64,000 nt of DNA from Enterococcus_G camelliae (GCF_042685105.1 NZ_JBHUMO010000013.1:1-64000); one strand, 5' to 3'. Counted from the first letter of the stretch, positions 1 to 9,240 are shown. Program-made: numbers and translations. Notes: generated by a model from the sequence alone, not told the origin.

Positions 1-8
1 GAGTGCCC

Positions 9-34
9 TTTTTTACACCCAAAGGGTGAAAAAA
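9..34. terminator. Bidirectional hairpin at the left edge
   Basis: A short CACCC/GGGTG stem with an AAA loop is flanked by a T run on the left and an A run on the right, so it could end transcription from either side. The gene it serves lies outside the window or is busB. Positions 35-249 are AT-rich and I see no gene or clear promoter there. Confidence 0.5.
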
Positions 35-249
35 ATAATTTGCAAAAACTGTTCAAGCAGAAGGGTTTACAAGGGTTACTGTTAAATACTGTGGATTATT
101 CAGGTATATAGATATTTATTAAATATGAAAAATATATGATGAAAAATTTGCTTTGACACAACCTGTTAGCATCGACCAATCCTCTCAAACATCCCGCTCG
201 CCTTCCTCGTTTTTTGTGTATTGCCATTTCATACATGGAACGAGAAGCA

Positions 250-330
250 AAAAGACCAGCAAATTCAAAAGTTTGAGCAACTTATGAATTTCCGGTCTTT
301 CTGGCTTTTAACTGAACCATATTGGCTCAG
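250..330 (+). repeat. Hairpin repeat copy A, downstream of busB
   Basis: This copy resembles 3429-3507 over about 80 bases. Shared blocks are AAGACCAG, CAAAAG, TTGAG, CAACTT, GGTCTTTC and TAACTGAAC. Its arms fold back (AAGACCAG...GGTCTTT), giving a stem-loop just after the busB stop codon, so it probably also works as the busB transcript end. Both copies have the same orientation and they flank busA-busB. Confidence 0.7.
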
Positions 331-344
331 CTTTTTTTTTCATC

Positions 345-2084
345 TTATTTCGTCCATTCGTCGACTTTCTTTTGGTTCGCTTCGATCCAATCTTTCGCAG
401 CTTGTTCTGGCGTTTGACCATCGTTTATGGCCAACATCACAGATTCAATGTCATCTGTCGTCCATTCAAAGTTATCCAAAATTTGGTTTGCTTCGGGAAA
501 ATCATCAGCGAACCCTTTTCTCGTCATTGTATGGATACTTTCTTCGCCACCCATTGTGCCTTGTGGATCTTCTAAATACTTCAAATCATACTTAGCAAAC
601 ATCCAATGTGGTGACCAACCAGTAATGACAATTGGTTGTTGGTTTTTATACGCTTGTTCTAAGGCGACCATCATCGCACCTGAAGAAGAAGTCGAGACGG
701 TCCAATTTGAAAGATTAGCATAGGTTTGTTGCGTCGTTTCTGCTGCAGCAACAACACCCGCACCAGGCTCAATCCCTACAATCGTTTGATTCGCTTGATC
801 GGTTAGATCTTCGATTGAATCCACATCCATATAACTAGGAACGACTAGTCCCAGTTTTGCACCTTCTAGGTTTGCACCTAAATCAGTGACCTGGTCTTTG
901 TACTTATCATATTGTGCTTTATGCGTGTTAGGTAACCAAGCAGCTAGCATCGCATCAGATTGTCCTTTAGCGACAGACTCCCACATAATCGCATTGTCTA
1001 ACGGTGTGATATCTACTGTGTAGCCTTGCTCTCTCAATATTTCAGCCATGACGTTCGTTGAGGCAACTTCAGTGTCCCATTCAACATAAGCTAGATGAAT
1101 GGTTCCCTTTGATGCGTCATTGGCTGATTGAGTGGTTTTCGTTTGCCAAACATTAACAAAAATGGATCCTAAAATGGCTACGACCGACACCAATGCTACG
1201 ACACGTTTGGTTTTTTTGCTGATCTGTTCTTGTTCTTTTTTGTGTGAGGGTTTATTAATTAATTGGGTGAAGCGGTCCATCACGATAGCCAAGATAACCA
1301 AAGCTAGTCCATTAACAAAACCGTTACCGACTTGGGCATGTTGCAATGCTGATAAGACACCTCTACCTAGCCCAGGTGCACCAATCATTGAAGCAATCAC
1401 GACCATGGATAATGCTAACATTGTCGTTTGATTAATCCCAGCTAAAATTGTGCTTTTGGCAAGCGGTAACTCAAGCTTAAACAACCGTTGCTTGCCTGTA
1501 CTCCCAAATGAATCAGACGCTTCGACCAATTCTTTCGGAATTTGACGAATCCCTAAATTCGTAAAACGAACAGTAGGTGGCAATGCAAAAATAACTGAAG
1601 CAAAGACACCAGGCACCATACCAATACCAAAGAATGCTACGGCTGGAATCAAATACACAAAGCCAGGCATCGTTTGCATAAAATCAAGGATTGGCTGAAT
1701 GATTTTTTCAGCACGATCGCTTTTCGCCATCCAAATACCAAGCGGTACCCCGATAATGATCGACACCACACTTGAGACAATAACTAAAGTCACGGTACTC
1801 ATCAAATCTGACCATAAGTTTTGATTGTAGATATATAAAAGGCCAATCAAGCTAAACAACGCTAAGCCCCATTTTTTTCCGGAAATGATAAACGCAATCA
1901 GGCTGACGACTAGAATCAGCACAAGTGGATGAATCATCATAAGGACATCCGTAAAGCCATTCATCACGCTAGAGCCACTGTCTTGAATGACCTGAAACAG
2001 TCCTGAAAAGGTATTTGTCACCCAATTTGTTGCACTTTCAACCCAATTTGCAACAGGTATTGCTTGTTGTAAAAAGTTACTCAT
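345..2084 (-). CDS. busB: Glycine betaine ABC transporter, fused permease and substrate-binding protein
   Basis: This is the membrane half of an osmoprotectant importer of the OpuA/BusA type. The first ~300 residues hold several hydrophobic segments and the binding-protein-dependent permease domain. The last ~260 residues are an OpuAC-type betaine-binding domain, anchored by fusion rather than as a lipoprotein. Total length is 579 aa, as in the lactococcal BusAB permease. The gene overlaps the 3' end of the ATPase gene busA by 8 bases and shares its promoter. BusA and BusB should take up glycine betaine under hyperosmotic stress. The function call is firm from domain order and context; the exact substrate range is inferred. 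Confidence 0.93.
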   Translation of the reverse strand: MSNFLQQAIPVANWVESATNWVTNTFSGLFQVIQDSGSSVMNGFTDVLMMIHPLVLILVVSLIAFIISGKKWGLALFSLIGLLYIYNQNLWSDLMSTVTLVIVSSVVSIIIGVPLGIWMAKSDRAEKIIQPILDFMQTMPGFVYLIPAVAFFGIGMVPGVFASVIFALPPTVRFTNLGIRQIPKELVEASDSFGSTGKQRLFKLELPLAKSTILAGINQTTMLALSMVVIASMIGAPGLGRGVLSALQHAQVGNGFVNGLALVILAIVMDRFTQLINKPSHKKEQEQISKKTKRVVALVSVVAILGSIFVNVWQTKTTQSANDASKGTIHLAYVEWDTEVASTNVMAEILREQGYTVDITPLDNAIMWESVAKGQSDAMLAAWLPNTHKAQYDKYKDQVTDLGANLEGAKLGLVVPSYMDVDSIEDLTDQANQTIVGIEPGAGVVAAAETTQQTYANLSNWTVSTSSSGAMMVALEQAYKNQQPIVITGWSPHWMFAKYDLKYLEDPQGTMGGEESIHTMTRKGFADDFPEANQILDNFEWTTDDIESVMLAINDGQTPEQAAKDWIEANQKKVDEWTK

Positions 2085-3294
2085 TTGTCACGTCTCCCTC
2101 TTTTTCATTTGCTGAAGTCTCCGTGTCCGCTAAAGCTTCAATGACACTCCCACGAATCACGACGCCCATTAAGCGATCTTGTTCATCAACAACGGCTAAT
2201 GGCGTTGGTGAATCATAAATTAAATTAAAGATGTCGGTTACTAAAGTATCTGGATGAACTTTTTTGACATTTTTATCGATGACTTCTTTTAGTGCTTGAC
2301 CATTTTTACGGGCACCAAGTGCCGACTCAGCAGTCAAACTACCTTTCAGTTGGCGCTTTTTGTCCGTCGCTAATAGCATGCTGACTTCTTCTTTACGCAT
2401 CCGATTTAAGGCAACATTTGGTCCATCAATTTCAATATTGGTGGTCAACGCTGGCACCATAATGTTCGCAGCAGTCAGAACTTTAGAACGGTCGACATCT
2501 TCGACAAATTCTCGTACAAATTCGTTGGCTGGATTGGTTAAAATTTCCTCACCTGTACCAATTTGCATAATTTGACCATCTTTCATTAAAGCAATTCGAT
2601 CGCCAATTCGTAGTGCTTCATTCAAATCATGTGTAATAAATATAATGGTTTTTTGAACTTTTGATTGTAGCTCCAAGAGTTCATCTTGCATTTCTCGACG
2701 AATAAGCGGATCTAAAGCTGAGAATGCTTCATCCATTAGTAAAATCTCAGGATCATTCGCTAATGCTCTTGCTAAGCCTACACGCTGTTGCATTCCACCG
2801 GAAAGTTGGTCAGGATATTGGTCTTTAAAAGAAAGTAATCCTGAGTTTGCGAGGGCTTGTTCAGCTTTCACCGTTCGTTCTTCTTTTGGCACACTTCTTA
2901 CTTCTAATCCATACTCAGTATTTTCAAGAATCGTTCGATGTGGAAACAGACCGAAATTTTGAAAAACCATATTAATTTTATGGCGACGAATGTCACGCAA
3001 GGCTTCTTTATCCATTTTTGCGATATCTTCTCCATCAATAAATACATCACCATATGACGGTTCAATCAAGCGATTAATTAAGCGTACCAAGGTTGATTTC
3101 CCACTACCGGAAAGCCCCATGATCACAAATATCTCGCCTTCATTCACTTCAAAGTTGGCATCATACACCCCAACTGTCGCGCCTGTTTTTTCTAAAATTG
3201 TTGTTTTGGCTTCATTTTTTTTAACAAGTTCGAGTGCCTGTTGCTGACGCTTCCCGAAGACTTTAGTTAAATGTTCTACACGAACTTTGATCAA
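2077..3294 (-). CDS. busA: Glycine betaine ABC transporter ATP-binding protein
   Basis: This is the ATPase subunit of the OpuA/BusA importer. It has Walker A GLSGSGKST, the signature LSGGMQQRVGLARAL, Walker B ILLMDEAFSALD, and a C-terminal tandem CBS region. In this family the CBS pair senses ionic strength, and in lactic acid bacteria it may bind c-di-AMP. I prefer the TTG start at 3294 because the AGGGAG ribosome-binding site lies about 9 bases upstream. The in-frame GTG at 3303 sits almost on that site and would add three residues. The gene is first in the busA-busB operon, behind a promoter that overlaps a BusR-like operator. Confidence 0.93.
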   Translation of the reverse strand: MIKVRVEHLTKVFGKRQQQALELVKKNEAKTTILEKTGATVGVYDANFEVNEGEIFVIMGLSGSGKSTLVRLINRLIEPSYGDVFIDGEDIAKMDKEALRDIRRHKINMVFQNFGLFPHRTILENTEYGLEVRSVPKEERTVKAEQALANSGLLSFKDQYPDQLSGGMQQRVGLARALANDPEILLMDEAFSALDPLIRREMQDELLELQSKVQKTIIFITHDLNEALRIGDRIALMKDGQIMQIGTGEEILTNPANEFVREFVEDVDRSKVLTAANIMVPALTTNIEIDGPNVALNRMRKEEVSMLLATDKKRQLKGSLTAESALGARKNGQALKEVIDKNVKKVHPDTLVTDIFNLIYDSPTPLAVVDEQDRLMGVVIRGSVIEALADTETSANEKEGDVTNE

Positions 3295-3333
3295 ATCTTT
3301 CACACTCCCTAAAAATTTTCATGTTTTATTCAA

Positions 3334-3367
3334 ACTGACCTTCCAATGTTAACATCGTGTGGTCACT
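3334..3367. promoter_or_regulatory. Putative BusR operator, bipartite inverted repeat
   Basis: ACTGAC (3334-3339) and GTCACT (3362-3367) form an inverted pair with one mismatch, separated by exactly 22 bases. As I remember it, BusR binds AGTGAC/GTCACT half-sites about 22 bp apart. The pair straddles the busAB -10 element, which fits repression by blocking RNA polymerase. The gene for BusR is the next one upstream. Confidence 0.65.
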
Positions 3368-3374
3368 TTGTCAA
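3346..3374 (-). promoter_or_regulatory. busAB promoter
   Basis: On the minus strand there is a perfect -35 TTGACA (3369-3374), a 17-base spacer and a -10 TAACAT (3346-3351). It lies about 50 bases upstream of the busA start. The putative BusR half-sites lie in the spacer and just downstream of the -10. Confidence 0.75.
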
Positions 3375-3428
3375 AAAATTAAGAAGCAATTAAGACAAAA
3401 TCTGTCGCTATATTCAATTAGCTAAAAC

Positions 3429-3507
3429 GAAAGACCAGAAAATCCAAAAGCTTGAGAAGCAACTTCTGGATTTTCTGGTCTTTCGATTTCTAACTGAACT
3501 ATATTTT
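3429..3507 (+). repeat. Hairpin repeat copy B, downstream of busR
   Basis: This is the second copy of the element at 250-330. It has a longer, better stem (GAAAGACCAGAAAATCC...GGATTTTCTGGTCTTTC) and lies just after the busR stop codon at 3513. It is probably the busR transcript end and insulates busR from the busAB promoter. Unpaired sequence to its right (TAACTGAAC) is also shared with copy A, so the likeness is not just terminator convergence. Confidence 0.7.
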
Positions 3508-3512
3508 GCTTG

Positions 3513-4148
3513 TTACTCATAAAAGAAGCGCTGAACGCGATCAAAAACAGTCTTTGTCCCTACAAAATACAAATGATTCCCAACACTAAGCTTGGCGTAT
3601 GGCCCAGGTGACAACAAAAGTTCTTTATCCGTCTGAATTGCAACGATCGTGGCACCTGTTTGATGCCAAAAATTTAGTTCATTAATACTTATTTCTAAAT
3701 TTTGTGCCTGAGAAGTCAATTCTATTTCATAAGGAACAAAGGGCAATTGATCATGAACATTTTTAGTACGTGCAACGAGTTGGTCTAATAATTGATTTAA
3801 GTGATTGGTTTCTGTGCGCTGCCTCTCGATGCTCGCTTTCATCTGTTGGCGAATGGATAAAATAGACTGACTGGCTTTAAACTGTGTGACATATTCCGCC
3901 GCCTTCTCCTTAGACACAACAAAGGCACCACTGCCATGCTTCACATCCATTATCCCTAAATCAACCAATATACTGATAGCTTTTCGGGCTGTCTCAGGAG
4001 AAACATTAAAATGAGTAGCCAACGTCGAACGCGCATGAATTTTTTCCCCTTCAACATATCGGCCTTCCACAATCCGCTCCGATATTTCAACGGCTACTTG
4101 CTGGTAACGTGGTAGCTGAACCACTCGCTCATTTGGTTGCTCACTCAT
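3513..4148 (-). CDS. busR: BusR-like GntR-family repressor with RCK_C domain
   Basis: The protein has 211 aa. Residues ~10-75 are a GntR winged helix (ARSTLATHFNVSPETARKAI). A helical, probably coiled-coil stretch follows (~95-140). Residues ~145-210 are a C-terminal RCK_C/TrkA_C domain. This order is diagnostic of BusR, which represses busAB and binds c-di-AMP in lactococci and streptococci, linking osmolyte uptake to that second messenger. The start has a strong AAGGAGG site. It lies 16 bases after ribF and upstream of busAB on the same strand, and may be co-transcribed with truB-ribF. Ligand binding is known for the family, not shown here. Confidence 0.88.
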   Translation of the reverse strand: MSEQPNERVVQLPRYQQVAVEISERIVEGRYVEGEKIHARSTLATHFNVSPETARKAISILVDLGIMDVKHGSGAFVVSKEKAAEYVTQFKASQSILSIRQQMKASIERQRTETNHLNQLLDQLVARTKNVHDQLPFVPYEIELTSQAQNLEISINELNFWHQTGATIVAIQTDKELLLSPGPYAKLSVGNHLYFVGTKTVFDRVQRFFYE

Positions 4149-4164
4149 CTGGATTCCTCCTTAC

Positions 4165-5103
4165 TCAATTTCCGAAATAAGTCCGTGTATCTTTTTCATC
4201 TTGTTGTAACTGAGCAATCAATGCCTCCATCGACGGAAAAGCTACCTGTCCTCTTAAATAATGTACCCAGCGAACGCGAACATGCTCGCCATAAATATCT
4301 TGATGGAAATCTAAAATATTTATTTCGACAGTTACCGGACGATTTTGTTCAAAGGTATTATTCGTGCCAATCGATCCCATTGAAGGAAACCAAGTGTCTC
4401 CTACTAAGATCTCAGTCACATAGACTCCTTCTTTGGGCAGGCGCACACTCGCCTTTGTCTGAATATTGGCTGTCGGATAGCCTAATGTGCGGCCTCTAGC
4501 ATCGCCATGAACGACAATTCCTTCTGTTTCATACGTTGTTCCTAACATTGCGGTCACTTCTTCCATTTTTCCATTACTTAACGCTTCACGAATATTTGTT
4601 GAACTCACTTTTTCTCCTGCCAACGTCTCTTTCGGTACAGTCACAATCTCAAAGCGATTTTTAGCGTATTCTGCTAAATGTGGCATATCTGCGATGTCTT
4701 TTGGACCGTATGTATAGTCAAATCCCGCTACGACAACTTCCGCATGCCAACCAACAATATATTGATCTACAAATTCTTGTGGCTTTAATCCCGCAAAAGC
4801 TGACGTAAAATCAACAAAAAACAAGAAATCCACACCACTTTCGGCCATTTTTTCTTCTTTTTGCTTCAGGCTAGTCAAGTACTTCATAGTGTCAGGATTG
4901 ATTTTTTGAAAGACGATGGACGGGTGTTGATTAAATGTCATAACTGCTAATTTCAGGCCTCTTTGATTGGCAATTTTGCGACCTGTTTCAATTACTTTTT
5001 GATGTCCTTTGTGTACCCCATCAAAAAAGCCCAAAACTAAAACGATTGGTTCGTCTGGTAGCTGCTCTTGATGGTAAGGATGTCTAATTTCAATTACGTT
5101 CAT
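4165..5103 (-). CDS. ribF: Bifunctional riboflavin kinase / FAD synthetase
   Basis: RibF phosphorylates riboflavin to FMN and adenylylates FMN to FAD. The N-terminal nucleotidyltransferase domain shows GFFDGVHKGHQ and SSTNIREAL. The C-terminal flavokinase domain shows GYPTANI and ends at a typical length (312 aa). I chose the ATG at 5103, which matches the family start; an upstream in-frame ATG at 5115 is possible. It overlaps the 3' end of truB by 14 bases, a pairing common in Firmicutes, and belongs to the truB-ribF unit. Confidence 0.95.
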   Translation of the reverse strand: MNVIEIRHPYHQEQLPDEPIVLVLGFFDGVHKGHQKVIETGRKIANQRGLKLAVMTFNQHPSIVFQKINPDTMKYLTSLKQKEEKMAESGVDFLFFVDFTSAFAGLKPQEFVDQYIVGWHAEVVVAGFDYTYGPKDIADMPHLAEYAKNRFEIVTVPKETLAGEKVSSTNIREALSNGKMEEVTAMLGTTYETEGIVVHGDARGRTLGYPTANIQTKASVRLPKEGVYVTEILVGDTWFPSMGSIGTNNTFEQNRPVTVEINILDFHQDIYGEHVRVRWVHYLRGQVAFPSMEALIAQLQQDEKDTRTYFGN

Positions 5104-6028
5104 CTTCCCACTCATTTCGTATAACTTTTAAAGGTTTTAATTGATCACTGTCTTCACGATAGTTAGCATAAATGCTGACCACTTTTTCATGATAGAAAAT
5201 GGCGATCGGTTGGTTCGGTATCTGAGTTAAACCAAAATCCGCTGCACTTAGGCGCATACCATTTTTCACTTTGGACCATAAGGCACCAGAAATGGCGACT
5301 TGTTCAAAATTTTTCACACCAAATTCAATTGGAAGCAAATACTTGTCAACTATGCCAGCCTCTTTATAAGTAGCTACTTGTGCAAGTGTGATGGCTTGCT
5401 CTTTCGTAAATCCGCCACTTGCTAATCTAGTCAGCTGTGACATATGGGCCGGATAACCTAATGATTCACCCAAATCAACTGCCAATGTACGGATATAAGT
5501 TCCCTTACCGCAATGGACTTGAAATTTCCAAGATTGAGTTTGTTGCTCCTCGTTCCATTTGGGTTCTGAGATGCGTGTGAAGGAGTCAATGGTTACTTTG
5601 CGGATGGGGCGTTTAACTTCCTCATTGTTACGCGCGTACTCGTACAAGCGCTTGCCCGCGACTTTGACTGCAGAGTACATCGGCGGAATCTGAGTGATTT
5701 CCCCAATAAATTGAACCATCGCATGATCAATCTGATCTTTCGTCAGCGGCTCAGTGACAGGCTTTTTCTGTACTACTTCGCCGGAAAAATCTTCCGTCGT
5801 GGTACTGTAACCCAACGTTACTTCACCTTCATAAACCTTTCCTTCGTCAGAAAGGAATTCAATGACTTTTGTTCCTTTGCCAATAAAGATTGGCAATACA
5901 CCAGCGACATCAGGATCAAGCGTACCCCCATGACCAATTTTTTTGGTTTGCAATAGTTTTCGTAATTTAAAAACGCAATCATGACTGGTCATGCCAGGTT
6001 CTTTCCATAATGGTAAAATGCCGTCCAT
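5090..6028 (-). CDS. truB: tRNA pseudouridine(55) synthase
   Basis: TruB makes the universal pseudouridine 55 in the T-arm of tRNAs. The catalytic aspartate is visible in GGTLDPDVAG (D38). Other family motifs are the N-terminal GILPLWKEPGMTSHD and the RTLAVDLGESLG stretch. Length is 312 aa, normal for Gram-positive TruB with a C-terminal PUA-like extension. It lies downstream of the infB-rbfA operon but is separated from rbfA by a terminator, so it probably has its own promoter in 6029-6140. Confidence 0.96.
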   Translation of the reverse strand: MDGILPLWKEPGMTSHDCVFKLRKLLQTKKIGHGGTLDPDVAGVLPIFIGKGTKVIEFLSDEGKVYEGEVTLGYSTTTEDFSGEVVQKKPVTEPLTKDQIDHAMVQFIGEITQIPPMYSAVKVAGKRLYEYARNNEEVKRPIRKVTIDSFTRISEPKWNEEQQTQSWKFQVHCGKGTYIRTLAVDLGESLGYPAHMSQLTRLASGGFTKEQAITLAQVATYKEAGIVDKYLLPIEFGVKNFEQVAISGALWSKVKNGMRLSAADFGLTQIPNQPIAIFYHEKVVSIYANYREDSDQLKPLKVIRNEWEDERN

Positions 6029-6141
6029 GCGTTCACTCCTTTTTCTTATTCAACTTTTCTATTATAGCATATGATAGAAATCGGTCCCATGCAATTGCTT
6101 TCTCTTTACAAGTAAAATTTGTTCAATCCTAAAGAAATACT

Positions 6142-6180
6142 AAAAAAAAAGCGTGTGACAAACATCGGTCACACACTCTT
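6142..6180 (-). terminator. rbfA operon terminator
   Basis: On the minus strand, just after the rbfA stop, GTGTGTGAC pairs with GTCACACGC and is followed by nine T residues. It should end most rimP-to-rbfA transcripts before truB. Confidence 0.8.
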
Positions 6181-6188
6181 TTATGCGG

Positions 6189-6536
6189 TTACTCTTTATT
6201 TAGGTTACGCAATAGTTCATCGATTTTGTTTCCATATTGAACGGATTGATCCAATTCAAAGATCAGCTCTGGCGTTTTATATAGTGACAATCCTTGTCCT
6301 AATTCTCTACGAATTAAGCCAGTTGATTTTTCCAAGCCCATTTGTGCTTTTTGGCGATCAGAAGCCAAGTCTGAAAGGATACTATAATAAATTGTCGCTT
6401 GTTGCAAATCACCTGTCACATGAACATCGGTAATCGTTACTTCTTGCACGCGTGGATCTCTTACTTTTTTCCGTAAAATATCATTTACTTCTCTTAAAAT
6501 TTCGTGCGCCACTCTTCTATCGCGATAGTTGGCCAT
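6189..6536 (-). CDS. rbfA: Ribosome-binding factor A
   Basis: RbfA is a small KH-like protein (115 aa) that binds immature 30S subunits and helps 16S rRNA maturation. The N-terminal YRDRRVAHEILREV and the DVHVTGDLQQATIYYS stretch are typical. It is the last gene of the rimP-nusA-ylxR-ylxQ-infB-rbfA operon, 16 bases after infB, with its own GGAGGA ribosome-binding site and a terminator immediately after it. Confidence 0.95.
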   Translation of the reverse strand: MANYRDRRVAHEILREVNDILRKKVRDPRVQEVTITDVHVTGDLQQATIYYSILSDLASDRQKAQMGLEKSTGLIRRELGQGLSLYKTPELIFELDQSVQYGNKIDELLRNLNKE

Positions 6537-6552
6537 AAGTCATCCTCCTATA

Positions 6553-9228
6553 CTAGTCGACTTTAATTTCTTCCATGATGAAGCCTTCGATGACATCATC
6601 CATTTTTAAATCATTGAATTTTTCGATCATCGCACCACATTCAAATCCCATACGAACTTCTTTCACATCGTCTTTGAAGCGTTTCAAGCTTGCTAATTGT
6701 CCTTCGTAAATAACAATGCCATCGCGAATAACGCGGACACCACTGTCACGGCGGATAAAGCCTTCAGTCACATAAGCACCCGCGATGGTACCGACTTTCG
6801 ATACTTTATACGTTTCGCGAACGATCATTTGACCAGTAATTTTTTCTTCAAATTCTGGATCAAGCATTCCTTTCATCGCTGTTTCGATTTCTTCGATTGC
6901 TTTGTAGATAATTCTATGCAGGCGGATTTCAACTTCTTCTGCATCTGCTTGTTGTTTCGCTTGCGGTGTAGGTCGAACATTAAAGCCAATGATAATAGCA
7001 TTACTTGCGGCTGCAAGTGTCACATCACTTTCATTTACAGCTCCTACAGCTGAGTGAACAATGTTTACTTTTACGCCTTCCACATCAATTTTTTTCAATG
7101 AAGCTGCTAATGCTTCGGCAGAACCTTGCACATCAGCCTTAATAATCACATTTACGGCTTTTAATTCGCCTTCTTTTAGGCTATCGAACAATGTCTCTAA
7201 GGTTACTCGACTATTCGAAGCTCGGTGTTCCAATAGCGCTCTTTTGGCACGTTCTTCACCTGCTGCACGTGCAGATTTTTCGTCTTCAAAAACAACAAAA
7301 CGGTCACCTGCTTGTGGTACATCATTTAACCCTGTGATTTCCACGGGAGTAGCTGGTCCTGCTGCCTTGTCACGGCGACCAATATCATTGGTCATCACCC
7401 GAACACGACCAAAGGTATTTCCGACGACAATTGGGTCACCCACACGTAACGTTCCTTGTTGTACAAGAAGTGTAGCTACCGGCCCTTTACCTTTGTCCAA
7501 ACGCGCTTCAATCACAGTCCCAATAGCACGCTGTGTAGGATCAGCCTTCAAGTCTTCAACTTCAGCTACAAGCAAGATCATTTCCAATAATTCATCGATA
7601 TTTTGACCAAATTTTGCTGAAATTTCAACAAATATCGTGTCGCCACCCCATGATTCAGGTATTAATTCATATTCACTTAATTCTTGCATGACATGTTGAG
7701 GATTGGCTCCTGGTTTATCAATTTTGTTGACAGCTACGATAATTGGGACTTTTGCCGCTTTGGCGTGATTAATAGCTTCAACTGTTTGCGGCATCACGCC
7801 ATCATCTGCTGCAACAACTAGAATCGTAATATCAGTAATACTTGCTCCCCGCGCACGCATGCTCGTAAAGGCGGCATGTCCAGGAGTATCTAGAAAAGTA
7901 ATTGGTTTGCCATTAATATCGATTTGATAAGCACCAATATGTTGAGTGATACCGCCTGCTTCACCACTGGTTACTCGAGAATGACGCAACGTGTCTAGTA
8001 AGGTTGTTTTCCCATGGTCAACGTGACCCATAATCGTAACAACTGGTGGGCGCGAAACTAGTTTTTCTTCATCAATCTCTTCAGGTTCGAAAAACTTATC
8101 AATGTCGGCAATATCCACTTGTACTTTTTCTTCGGCATTCATACCATAATCGGTCGCTAATAATTCAATGGTATCTTTATCTAACGGTTGGTTTTGATTA
8201 ACCATGACACCTAGCATAAACAATTTTTTGATAATTTCAGCTGGTTCGCGGTGAATTTTTTTGGCAATATCGGCCACATTCATGCCCTCTGTATATTCCA
8301 ATACTTCTGGAAGTTCACGGAATTTACGAGCTGGGACAGCCGGTTTTCTTTCTTGGGAAACGGTTTGTCGTCCCTTTTTCCCACGCTTATTAAATTTTGA
8401 ACGATTTTGATTGTTGCCAAAATTATTGTTTTTGTTGCGATTGTTTGAGCGATTCGTTGGTTTATTGCGTTCTTGAGAATTGGCGTTGCTAGCATTGCCC
8501 GCCACTTCATATTTTGTATTTTTCGCCGGTCTATCATTTGTTGCATTTGCTGAGGGACGGTTGGTTGTTTGATTTTTTGGTGTGAATGGTTTCTTGGTAT
8601 TTCGAGTAGCAGATGTTTTTGGTTTTTCTGTTGCTGAAGGTTTGTTTTGATTCATATTTTCGTTAGTACGTCCTTGGTTTGTATTCCGATTTTGAGAACG
8701 ATTGGTTTGATTCGCCTTTGCCTGACCTGCGCTTGGTCGTTGATCGGTACCTTTTTTTTCATTCATCGTTGCCGCATGATTTGTTGGTTTCGTTTGTTTA
8801 TTTCCACTTTGCTCTTGCGATTTAATCATGCCCAATTCTTTTGATTTCCCATTTTCTTTTCCACCGATTTTTTTCTCTGGTTGATTCGTTGCCTTTGTTA
8901 CAGGTTTATTGTGAGAAACAGTTGGTTTTTCTTGTGTTCCCCTATTCGTGGCATTCGTTCTTGGTGCCTGATTCTTTCTATTTTGAAATTTCGGATTATT
9001 TCTCTGAGATTGAAATTTTGGTTCATGAGTGCTAGCTGCCATTTCTGCTTTTTTTGTTGAGTCGGATCCTTTCACTTGAAGAGACTGTCTTAATTGCTTT
9101 TCCTCTTTGTCCGAAAGAGCACCCATATGATTCTTTATATCAAAACCCAGCGCTTGCGCTTTTTCAACTAATGATTTATTTGAAGTATTTAATTCTTTGG
9201 CTAATTCATAGATTCTTTTTTTTCCCAT
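6553..9228 (-). CDS. infB: Translation initiation factor IF-2
   Basis: IF-2 is the GTPase that places fMet-tRNA on the 30S subunit and promotes subunit joining. The N-terminus has an IF2_N helix region (1-50), then about 240 residues of low-complexity N/K/Q/T/R-rich sequence. A second IF2_N region (~305-355) precedes the G domain, with G1 GHVDHGKTT at ~401, DTPGH at ~447 and NKID at ~501. The C-terminal domains follow. Length of 891 aa is normal for the group, the variable linker setting the size. It sits 12 bases after ylxQ in the nusA operon. Confidence 0.98.
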   Translation of the reverse strand: MGKKRIYELAKELNTSNKSLVEKAQALGFDIKNHMGALSDKEEKQLRQSLQVKGSDSTKKAEMAASTHEPKFQSQRNNPKFQNRKNQAPRTNATNRGTQEKPTVSHNKPVTKATNQPEKKIGGKENGKSKELGMIKSQEQSGNKQTKPTNHAATMNEKKGTDQRPSAGQAKANQTNRSQNRNTNQGRTNENMNQNKPSATEKPKTSATRNTKKPFTPKNQTTNRPSANATNDRPAKNTKYEVAGNASNANSQERNKPTNRSNNRNKNNNFGNNQNRSKFNKRGKKGRQTVSQERKPAVPARKFRELPEVLEYTEGMNVADIAKKIHREPAEIIKKLFMLGVMVNQNQPLDKDTIELLATDYGMNAEEKVQVDIADIDKFFEPEEIDEEKLVSRPPVVTIMGHVDHGKTTLLDTLRHSRVTSGEAGGITQHIGAYQIDINGKPITFLDTPGHAAFTSMRARGASITDITILVVAADDGVMPQTVEAINHAKAAKVPIIVAVNKIDKPGANPQHVMQELSEYELIPESWGGDTIFVEISAKFGQNIDELLEMILLVAEVEDLKADPTQRAIGTVIEARLDKGKGPVATLLVQQGTLRVGDPIVVGNTFGRVRVMTNDIGRRDKAAGPATPVEITGLNDVPQAGDRFVVFEDEKSARAAGEERAKRALLEHRASNSRVTLETLFDSLKEGELKAVNVIIKADVQGSAEALAASLKKIDVEGVKVNIVHSAVGAVNESDVTLAAASNAIIIGFNVRPTPQAKQQADAEEVEIRLHRIIYKAIEEIETAMKGMLDPEFEEKITGQMIVRETYKVSKVGTIAGAYVTEGFIRRDSGVRVIRDGIVIYEGQLASLKRFKDDVKEVRMGFECGAMIEKFNDLKMDDVIEGFIMEEIKVD

Positions 9229-9240
9229 GTAATCACCTTC

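Noticed and set aside
35..249. TTGACA-like sequence at about 153-158 considered as a promoter for a leftward or rightward gene
   Set aside because: No -10 at a usable distance and no gene start follows.
221..595. Open frame of 124 codons on the plus strand at the left edge
   Set aside because: It is antisense to the busB 3' end, has no ribosome-binding site and reads as the reverse of a clear gene.
8300..9000. Repetitive N/K/Q/T-rich stretch within infB, considered as a repeat element
   Set aside because: It is the normal variable linker of IF-2, in frame, with no nucleotide-level repeat unit.
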